From Thermoplasmata archaeon (GTDB taxonomy: Archaea; Thermoplasmatota; Thermoplasmata; Lutacidiplasmatales; UBA184): a stretch of DNA of 10,611 bases. The notes beneath the pieces are model-generated. The model had not been told where the DNA came from, ran no database searches, and saw only the letters and a program-made list of their open reading frames with translations. Every line of letters begins with the position of its first letter. Positions within the stretch are counted from its first letter, which is position 1. Where the stretch lies: the NCBI GenBank assembly GCA_030046135.1, contig JASIEC010000141.1, forward strand, positions 1 to 10,611, read 5' to 3'. Below, one piece after another: positions 5,415 through 10,611 of the stretch. A program made the translations under genes and the position numbers.

Positions 5415-6302
5415 ATGACCGAGGCCGGCTCCTCCGGACGGGTGGCGAGTTCGCGGGAGTCTCGTCTCGGGTGGGAGGTCCACGTTGCCCCGAGCCTCCC
5501 GGTCGTCACGTCAGACTTCGCGCCCGGCGAGCACGAACGGCCCTGGCCTCCGATCCCGTCCACGCTCGTCTACGGAAAGCGGGACGCGGTGGTCGTCGAC
5601 TCGTTCATCACCGCGGCGCAGACTCGGGCCCAAGCGAGCTGGATCTCGTCGAAGCGGAAGAGACTCACGGCGATCTACGCCACCCACGGGCACGGCGACC
5701 ATTTCTTCGGCGCCGGCCTCCTTCGATCCGCGTTCCCCGGGGCCCGCTTCGTCGCCCATCGCGATGCCATCCCGGTGATGAGGCGGCAGGTCTCTCCGGA
5801 CTTCCTCCGGAGCTTCTGGGAATCGCGGTTCCCCGGGCAGCTCCCGAGTCCCCTCGAGACCGCGGAGTCGCTCGACGACGAGGCGCTGGAGCTCGAGGGA
5901 GAGAGGCTGGAGGTCGTTCCGTTGGGGTTCACGGACGTCGAGGGGACCTCCTGCCTCCACATTCCCTCCCTGGGCCTGGTCGCCGCGGGGGACGCGGTGT
6001 ACAACGGCGTGCACCCCCGGCTGGTGGAGGCGATCCAGCAGGGAAAGCTCGAGGACTGGCTGAGAGCGCTCGACAGGATCTCCTCCCTCGACCCGAACTT
6101 CGTGGTCGCCGGCCACAAGGACCCGAGGCTCGAGGACACGCCGATCGCCGTGGGAGAAACGCAGCAGTACATCGTCGCCCTCCAAGGACTTGCGAAGAAG
6201 GCGACCTCGAAGATCGACCTCTACGAGACGATGCTCAGGCGGGACCCCGGCCGGCTGAACCGAGGCGCCCTCTGGAGTTCCGTAGGCGCCCTCCTCCCCT
6301 AG
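5415..6302 (+). CDS. Metallo-beta-lactamase-fold hydrolase with one expected His ligand replaced
   Basis: This 295-residue protein carries the MBL signature THGHGDH, giving His91, His93, Asp95 and His96 (numbered from the ATG at 5415; a GTG at 5409 in the same frame would add two residues). Further ligand positions are Asp193 in AGDAVYNGVH and His234 in VVAGHKDP. The third His, normally in a G-H-T-D motif after the central strand, is Phe172 here (PLGFTDVEG). Conserved TSCLHIPSLGLV follows, so the alignment is not in doubt, but the change may alter or weaken the second half of the metal site. Substrates of such stand-alone MBL proteins range from thioesters to lactones and cannot be assigned. 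The gene lies 130 bases after the tautomerase on the same strand. Confidence 0.88.
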   Translation: MTEAGSSGRVASSRESRLGWEVHVAPSLPVVTSDFAPGEHERPWPPIPSTLVYGKRDAVVVDSFITAAQTRAQASWISSKRKRLTAIYATHGHGDHFFGAGLLRSAFPGARFVAHRDAIPVMRRQVSPDFLRSFWESRFPGQLPSPLETAESLDDEALELEGERLEVVPLGFTDVEGTSCLHIPSLGLVAAGDAVYNGVHPRLVEAIQQGKLEDWLRALDRISSLDPNFVVAGHKDPRLEDTPIAVGETQQYIVALQGLAKKATSKIDLYETMLRRDPGRLNRGALWSSVGALLP

Positions 6303-6412
6303 GATCGAGGGGTCGCAGCTCCGACGGCCCTCGGACGGAGAGGGCTGCTCCCGCGGACCCCCTCTCAGACCGGGGCGACACTCCTCGATCCTTCGGGCGC
6401 TCAGCCGTCGTC

Positions 6413-6418
6413 TTTTTT
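6413..6418 (+). terminator. Short T-run downstream of the MBL gene, possible terminator
   Basis: TTTTTT stands out in GC-rich DNA 110 bases after the MBL stop and about 48 bases before the next ATG. Archaeal transcription often ends at T-rich tracts without a hairpin. Six T's is short, so the call is tentative. Confidence 0.3.
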
Positions 6419-6465
6419 GACCCGACCCCGTTGAGGGATCGCGCTCGAGTCCTGCTCGGGGGACG

Positions 6466-7818
6466 ATGGAAACTCCGGAGGTACGCTACGCCCGCAGCGG
6501 GAGCATTCGCATCGCCTACGAAGTGTTCGGGTCGGGTCCGATCGATCTCGTGTACGGTCGGACGGCGATCTCCCAGCTCGAGCTCGTCTGGGAGGAGCCG
6601 GCGGTCGCCGAGTACTTCCGAGAGCTCGCCTCCGTGGCTCGGATCATCCTGTGGGACAAGCGGGGGGTGGGCCTGTCCGATCGAGCCGTGGGAACGCCGA
6701 CCCTCGAGGACCGGATGGACGACGTCCGGGCGGTGATGGACGCGGCCGGGAGCCAGCGGGCCGTGATCTTCGGATCCACGGACACGGCGGCAATGGCGCT
6801 CCTGTTCGCGGCGACGTACCCGGAGCGGACGCTCGGGCTCCTGCTCATCGAGCCGATCGTCCGAGGGACGTGGGCCCCGGACTTTCCGTTCGCGCCGCGA
6901 CGTGAGGAGGTGGAAGAGTCGATCCGACAGGCCGACGACGACTGGGGCTCGAGAGCCCACATCGACCGATTGGTCGAGCTGTCGGCCCCGAGTCGGAGGG
7001 CCGACACCGAGTTCAAGCGATGGTTCGGCCGCGTGATCCGGTTCGGCTCCTCACCGTCCGCGTCGGCGGCCCTCGCACGGATGAACCTGGCCATCGACGT
7101 CCGGTCGACCCTTCCGGCCGTCCACGTGCCGACGCTCGTCCTCAAATGTCCCGGCGACCGGTCGGTTCGCGAAGAGAGCTCGGACTACGTGGCGGCGAAG
7201 GTGGCCGGCGCGCAGCTCGTCTCGATCCCCGGGAAGGATCACTTCTTCTGGGCGAACCCCGAGGCGTGGGCGGCGTCCCTCCATGCCCAGAAGGAGTTCC
7301 TCACCCACTTGCCGACGAGCGTGTCGGACGAGGAGCGGGTGCTCAAGTCCGTCGTCTTCGCGGACATCGTCGGCTCCACCCGACTGGCGTCCCGGCTGGG
7401 AGATCAGGCTTGGCGAAGTCTCCTGGAATCGTTCGTCGGAGTCTCCCGGGCCGAGGCGATGCGCTTCCGTGGGCGCCTGGTGAAGACGACCGGGGACGGG
7501 TTCCTCGCCACCTTCGATGGTCCGACCCGAGCGGTCCGATTCGCCCAGTCCGCCCGGGACCACGCGAAGGAGCAGGGGCTGGACCTTCGAGCGGGAATCC
7601 ACACGGGGGAGTGTCTCGTCACGGAAGACGACGTGGTCGGGATCGCGGTCCACCTTGCCTCTCGGATCTGCGACTCGGCCGAGGGGGGCGAGGTGGTCGC
7701 CTCCCGGACCGTTCGCGACCTCTCCGTGGGTTCCGAGGTCCGGTTCGAGGGACGCGGCGTTCACCAGTTCAAGGGTATCGAGGGCAGCTGGGAGACCTTT
7801 CTCGTTCCCTCCCGCTAG
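6466..7818 (+). CDS. Alpha/beta-hydrolase::class III adenylate cyclase fusion
   Basis: Residues about 10-285 form an alpha/beta-hydrolase domain and about 292-450 a class III nucleotide cyclase. In the cyclase, Asp300 (FADIVGST) and Asp344 (KTTGDGF) are the metal-binding aspartates. Lys340 and Asp389 are the adenine-selecting pair, so cyclic AMP is the predicted product. Arg400 is the transition-state Arg. His396 takes the place of the usual Asn, as I recall from bacterial relatives of this fusion. In the hydrolase half the acid (Asp231, CPGDRS) and His259 (GKDHFF) are kept, but the nucleophile elbow reads Gly-Ser-Thr-Asp-Thr (103-107) instead of GxSxG, with Thr105 at the nucleophile position. 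A ligand-sensing rather than hydrolytic N-domain is likely. No membrane segment is visible, so it should be cytosolic and act as a homodimer. ATG at 6466 is preceded by GGGGGA. Confidence 0.92.
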   Translation: METPEVRYARSGSIRIAYEVFGSGPIDLVYGRTAISQLELVWEEPAVAEYFRELASVARIILWDKRGVGLSDRAVGTPTLEDRMDDVRAVMDAAGSQRAVIFGSTDTAAMALLFAATYPERTLGLLLIEPIVRGTWAPDFPFAPRREEVEESIRQADDDWGSRAHIDRLVELSAPSRRADTEFKRWFGRVIRFGSSPSASAALARMNLAIDVRSTLPAVHVPTLVLKCPGDRSVREESSDYVAAKVAGAQLVSIPGKDHFFWANPEAWAASLHAQKEFLTHLPTSVSDEERVLKSVVFADIVGSTRLASRLGDQAWRSLLESFVGVSRAEAMRFRGRLVKTTGDGFLATFDGPTRAVRFAQSARDHAKEQGLDLRAGIHTGECLVTEDDVVGIAVHLASRICDSAEGGEVVASRTVRDLSVGSEVRFEGRGVHQFKGIEGSWETFLVPSR

Positions 7819-8160
7819 AACCCTACCGAGTACATCGGCGATCGGGACAGAATCCGTAGCCCGATGCTCAAAGCGCGGATCGTTCTACCCGGCCCATGTC
7901 GATCGCCGTTGCTCAGGCCCGCACGATCGGCCCACTCACGCACGGGCCGGGGTGTTCGCCCGACGGCTTCGTTCCGCTCCGGGTTCCCGGACCTCTACCG
8001 GCGCTGTCGCGGGCGGCCGTCGTAAGAGCCAGTCTCACTCCTCCGGGGGGAATCGGTTCCGACGCGACGTCGACCCGTGCCGCCAGTCGTTGGGCTGCCG
8101 GTGACCCCTGACGAGTTCGTGCCGTGAGCCCGGTCAGGACTTCGGTCCGGGCGAGTCCCG
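7819..8160. other. 342-base gap between convergent genes, no supported gene
   Basis: The gap separates the 3' ends of the cyclase fusion (+) and the reductase (-). Open frames in it, such as 7896-8111 on the plus strand (71 codons, ATG), have low-complexity composition and no recognisable motif. GGCCC/GGGCC arms at 7929-7948 could form a small hairpin. I see no tRNA, repeat array or clear remnant of a known gene. Confidence 0.4.
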
Positions 8161-8751
8161 CTACTTCGCTCGACGGTACCGGTGGAGAACAACTCCGTTC
8201 CGGAACGTCCACGACCGCAGGTGCCGAAGGTGGCGGGGACGAGCGAGCGGTCCGAAGAGCCTGTAGCGACCCTGCCCGAGGATCACCGGGACGACCGAGA
8301 GGAGGTACTCGTCCACGAGATCCTGGTCGATCAGAGCCCGGGGGAATGCGACGCCCCCGGGAACCAGGAGATTCTTCCCCGGCTGTCGCTTGAGCCGCCC
8401 GATCTCGCTCTTGAGGGGCCCTCGCGCGATCACGGAGTTCTGCATCGTAGGAGTTCGGAGGGTCCTGGAGAACACGACCTTCGGGGTCTCGACGATCGAG
8501 CGGGCCTGCTCCCGCCAGTCGTCCGGAGTGGAGGGATCGGAGAACGCTTTCGGCCAGAATCCGCTGAACTGTCGATACGTCCCCCGGCCCAGCAGGAGGG
8601 TGTCCACTCGCGAGGCGGCCGTACGCTCGAGGGCCTTGCGCAGCTCGGCCCAGTACTTTCGGTCGCCGATCGGAACGAACCCGTCTTTGCTGTCGGCGAA
8701 CCCGTCTAGCGTCATGTGCATCTGGAGCACGACGTCTCGCAACGGAGCCAC
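8161..8751 (-). CDS. Dihydrofolate-reductase-like (RibD C-terminal fold) NAD(P)H oxidoreductase
   Basis: The 196-residue product matches the stand-alone DHFR/RibD-C family (YyaP/YwjB type). The opening VVLQMHMTLDGFA (residues 7-19), TLLLGRGTYRQFSGFWP (51-67), a central KVVFSRTLRT, and LLVPGGVAFPRALIDQDLVDEY (128-149) with the Gly pair at 132-133 that contacts the cofactor phosphate are all present in order. It ends with PVILGQGRYRLF, also typical. GTG at 8749-8751 is the start. ATG codons at residues 11 and 13 would cut into the first strand. Family members reduce unknown substrates with NADPH, and true folate or riboflavin function is not implied. The gene faces the cyclase fusion and is divergent from the downstream VOC gene. 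A GCGGG/CCCGC inverted repeat (8758-8775) lies right before the start. Confidence 0.88.
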   Translation of the reverse strand: MAPLRDVVLQMHMTLDGFADSKDGFVPIGDRKYWAELRKALERTAASRVDTLLLGRGTYRQFSGFWPKAFSDPSTPDDWREQARSIVETPKVVFSRTLRTPTMQNSVIARGPLKSEIGRLKRQPGKNLLVPGGVAFPRALIDQDLVDEYLLSVVPVILGQGRYRLFGPLARPRHLRHLRSWTFRNGVVLHRYRRAK

Positions 8752-8757
8752 CGACCT

Positions 8758-8775
8758 GCGGGGGATCGAACCCGC
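8758..8775. repeat. Short inverted repeat just upstream of the reductase start
   Basis: GCGGG (8758-8762) and CCCGC (8771-8775) flank eight bases, six bases before the reductase GTG. On the minus strand the centre resembles a tRNA T-loop (TTCGATC), but no tRNA can be built around it. It may be an operator, a small hairpin over the ribosome binding region, or chance. Confidence 0.3.
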
Positions 8776-8965
8776 CGATCCGTCTTGACGCTTTCACGAG
8801 ATCCTCGAATCGCCTCCCGGTTACGAGTCGGGCCCCCAGGTCTTGTTGAGGGCGATCCATCGAGTCCAGCTTCCCGCTGGGTGCCATTCGCAGGGGGGGT
8901 TGTGCGGCAGCAACTCTGCTAGATTCGTGGGACATCCCGTCGTACCGCTCGGGTTCGAAGGCCGA

Positions 8966-8974
8966 GCTTAAGTC
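8966..8974 (+). promoter_or_regulatory. Possible TATA element for the second VOC gene
   Basis: GCTTAAGTC lies about 50 bases before the ATG at 9021. Initiation about 26 bases downstream would give a leader near 25 bases. It is one of few AT-containing hexamers in this divergent region. No strong Shine-Dalgarno accompanies the ATG. Confidence 0.3.
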
Positions 8975-9020
8975 CAGGAGGCCGTTGGTCGCGCGTCCCC
9001 ACGGGGGTGTTGCGGAAGCG

Positions 9021-9389
9021 ATGAGTCCCCCGGCCAAGCTCGACCACGCGGAGCTCGTGTCGAAGGACCCCGCCGCGACCCAAGGGTTCCTCGAGCGGAC
9101 CTTCGGATTCAAGTTCACCGTCATGGGCCCGGAGATGGGCCACTACCGGATGCACGGCCGGAGCGAGGGCGCGGCCGTCGCGGCGATCGGCATCCGCGAA
9201 CCGATGGGACCCGAACGCCCGGGCGCGGTCCCGTACGTGACGGTGGCGAGCCTCGAAGAGACGCTGAAGGCCGCCCAAGCGGCCGGGGCCAAGGTCACGA
9301 TGCCGAAGACCGAGATTCCGGGCGTGGGGTGGACCGCCATGTTCGTTGCCCCCGGAGAGGTCGCGATCGGCCTCTTTCAGAACAAGTAA
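9021..9389 (+). CDS. Small VOC-superfamily protein (glyoxalase-like)
   Basis: The 122-residue product has the VOC layout. LDHAELVSKDPAATQGFLERTFGFKF (residues 7-32) is the first module, with His9 at the usual metal-ligand position. The second module has VPYVTVASLEETLKAAQAAGAKV and ends GEVAIGLFQNK, where the common DPEGNxxGLFQ is altered to APGEVAIGLFQ. ATG at 9021 is preferred over TTG at 8985, because the 12 extra residues are not family-like. Many such one-domain proteins bind or isomerise small aldehydes or act in drug resistance, and the substrate cannot be read here. It differs clearly from the VOC protein at 3648-4076 and is no recent duplicate. The hemerythrin-like gene follows 110 bases later on the same strand. 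Confidence 0.87.
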   Translation: MSPPAKLDHAELVSKDPAATQGFLERTFGFKFTVMGPEMGHYRMHGRSEGAAVAAIGIREPMGPERPGAVPYVTVASLEETLKAAQAAGAKVTMPKTEIPGVGWTAMFVAPGEVAIGLFQNK

Positions 9390-9499
9390 CGGCCCGCGCG
9401 GTCGGGAGAGTCTCCCGGTCTCGACCCCGAGGCGTGGGCAGGTCCCAAGCTCAAGTAGGCCCGCCTCTACCCCGGGCCGAACCCACGGACGCTGAGAAC

Positions 9500-10198
9500 T
9501 TGCCCGGGACCGAGGATCTGTTCACCCCCGTTCACAAGGGGCTCCGAGCCATGCTGTCGAGCCTCGCCGAGCATGTCCAGACGAACGACTTCGCCGATCT
9601 CGCCGCGACGCGAGCGCTGGCGGTCGACCTCGAGAGCGACTTCGCGACGGCCCGGTCGGCCGGCTGTGCACTCTGCATCATGGCCTCCCACGCGCAGGAC
9701 GAGGAGAAGTTCGTCTTCCCGGGGTCCGCCTCGTTCGCGAACGCCCTGGTCACGTCCCTCATCGCGGAGCACCACGAACTCACCCGTCAGGAGCTCGAGA
9801 TCGTCCGTTCCACCCACGAACTCCTCGGGAACAGTTCTCCGGACGACCGGATCCGGGCCGGGATCCGGATCTCTCAAGCGGTCAACCGATTGGTCGTCGG
9901 CTACCTGACCCACATGAATCGAGAGGAAGAGGAGCTCGTGCCCGCGATGAAGGAGCACCTGACCAACCCCCAGATGCTGGCGATGCGGGGCGGGATCATC
10001 GCCGGGCTGCCACCCGATCGGCTCCGAGCGATTCTCGGCTGGATGCTCCCATCGCTCAACGTGAACGAGCTGGTCGATTTCATCGGGGGCGTTCGGTCGG
10101 GGGCACCCCCGCCGCTGGTTAAGATGGTCACCGATCTCGGCGAAGCCCGGGTCGAGCCCGCTCGGTGGGGCGAGGTACGGCGCCGGTTGGGCCTGTAG
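9500..10198 (+). CDS. Hemerythrin-like HHE cation-binding protein
   Basis: The protein is a four-helix-bundle HHE domain, about residues 5-150, with a C-terminal helical extension to 232. Candidate di-iron ligands appear in family order: His12 (TPVHKGLR), His64 and Glu68 (SHAQDEEKFVFP), His92 (EHHELTRQELE), and His138 and Glu142 (THMNREEEELVPAM). Such proteins bind O2 or NO or sense redox and iron state in the cytosol. The start is uncertain. The first ATG (9551) would remove His12, so an earlier start is needed. TTG at 9500 fits where the conserved helix begins and where third-position GC rises; GTG at 9434 is the alternative. The gene ends eight bases before the convergent transporter gene. 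The C-terminal segment (NPQMLAMRGGIIAGLPPDR onwards) resembles the tail of many soil-bacterial HHE proteins. Confidence 0.85.
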   Translation: MPGTEDLFTPVHKGLRAMLSSLAEHVQTNDFADLAATRALAVDLESDFATARSAGCALCIMASHAQDEEKFVFPGSASFANALVTSLIAEHHELTRQELEIVRSTHELLGNSSPDDRIRAGIRISQAVNRLVVGYLTHMNREEEELVPAMKEHLTNPQMLAMRGGIIAGLPPDRLRAILGWMLPSLNVNELVDFIGGVRSGAPPPLVKMVTDLGEARVEPARWGEVRRRLGL

Positions 10199-10206
10199 TC
10201 CGCGCC

Positions 10207-10611
10207 CTACGTCCCGCGGGTGGTCTCGGGGGCCAGCGGCTCCGTGAGCCTTGGGTCGACGACACCCGCGGTCCCGTGCCCGCCCTGCTCCGGGTCCTCG
10301 GCCCGGGTGCGAGGGACGTGCCCGATGAAGAACCCGGTGAAGGCGAACGCGACCAGGACGCAGAGCATCAGGATCAGGAACAGCTCCCCGTAGGTGGTGG
10401 CGAGCGCGCTCTGGATCCCCGTCGGGGTCGTGGCGCCCGAGGATAGGACGCCGATCCTCCAGGCGCCGAACGCCGTGAGGAGCGATAGACCGACCGCGCC
10501 GCCCAGGCTCTGGAAGAACCGGCCGAGACCGATCGCCGCCCCGACCTCCGCGGCCGGAGCCTCGTTCTGCACCGCGATCGTCGTGCCGGAGAGCGCGAGG
10601 CCGAGCCCGAA
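10207..10611 (-). CDS. MFS drug exporter of the DHA2 (EmrB/QacA) type, C-terminal part, cut by window edge
   Basis: Only the last 134 residues are in the window, and the frame is open to the right edge. The sequence before and after AVQNEAP is the conserved DHA2 segment that precedes the penultimate membrane helices: GLGLALSGTTIAVQNEAPAAEVGAAIG, then LGRFFQSLGGAVGLSLLTAFGAW. The final helix is LFLILMLCVLVAFAFTGFFIGHV, followed by an acidic, Pro/Thr-rich cytosolic tail of about 35 residues. DHA2 proteins have 14 helices and export drugs, detergents or dyes using the proton gradient. An internal GTG at 10570-10572 is not the real start. The gene is convergent with the hemerythrin-like gene with an eight-base gap, leaving almost no room for separate terminators. 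Confidence 0.88.
   Translation of the reverse strand, partial: FGLGLALSGTTIAVQNEAPAAEVGAAIGLGRFFQSLGGAVGLSLLTAFGAWRIGVLSSGATTPTGIQSALATTYGELFLILMLCVLVAFAFTGFFIGHVPRTRAEDPEQGGHGTAGVVDPRLTEPLAPETTRGT

Noticed and set aside
5471..6736. 421-codon plus-strand open frame
   Set aside because: It overlaps the MBL gene and the start of the cyclase fusion in another frame, and its composition is that of a GC-rich shadow frame.
8740..8850. Possible tRNA on the minus strand (T-loop-like TTCGATC near 8765 and a CTCGTAA anticodon-like loop near 8822-8828)
   Set aside because: With a seven-base loop the T-stem has only three pairs, the spacing between the two loops is far too long, and no acceptor or D arm can be formed.
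7913..9124. 403-codon minus-strand open frame
   Set aside because: It overlaps the well-supported reductase in another frame and has shadow-like composition (Arg/Pro/Ser-rich, no motifs).
1..10611. CRISPR array, insertion sequence, prophage or defence island
   Set aside because: No regularly spaced repeats, terminal inverted repeats with a transposase, integrase or phage structural genes were seen. The vapBC pair is the only toxin-antitoxin element.

Overview
The window is GC-rich DNA (about 65% by eye) that looks archaeal, most plausibly a high-GC Thermoplasmatota-like lineage from soil or sediment. This rests on a VapB antitoxin of the archaeal type, a TATA element about 27 bases upstream of an ATG (leaderless layout), another TATA element close to a candidate GTG start, GTG/TTG starts, and an exported protein of tandem Ig-like repeats of a kind common in that group. 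No rRNA, tRNA, transposase or CRISPR array was found, so the lineage remains an inference.

Layout. 1-1171 (-): an exported Ig-like repeat protein, cut by the left edge and running in a frame that stays open to that edge. 1172-1596: mostly gene-free. 1597-2266 (-): a vapBC toxin-antitoxin pair. 2514-3572 (+): an aminopeptidase (M29)-like protein that seems to lack the family's C-terminal metal ligands. 3648-4076 (-): a VOC-fold (glyoxalase-like) protein, divergent from an HxlR-family regulator (4294-4758 +). The regulator is followed in the same direction by a tautomerase (4832-5284), a metallo-beta-lactamase-fold hydrolase (5415-6302) and an alpha/beta-hydrolase::class III cyclase fusion (6466-7818). 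7819-8160 has no convincing gene. 8161-8751 (-): a DHFR/RibD-C-fold reductase. 9021-9389 (+): a second VOC protein. 9500-10198 (+): a hemerythrin-like HHE protein, convergent with the C-terminal part of a DHA2-type MFS exporter (10207-10611 -), which is cut by the right edge.

Reading. The block from 3.6 to 10.6 kb is a run of small enzymes, a regulator and an exporter that would suit handling of reactive electrophiles, aldehydes or aromatic compounds: two VOC proteins, a tautomerase, an MBL hydrolase, a reductase, an oxygen/iron-binding HHE protein, an efflux pump and an HxlR regulator with the N-terminal Cys used by redox-sensing relatives. That joint role is inference. Three proteins (M29-like, MBL, hydrolase::cyclase) keep their fold signatures but have substitutions at expected catalytic or metal positions. 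These are the points most worth checking.
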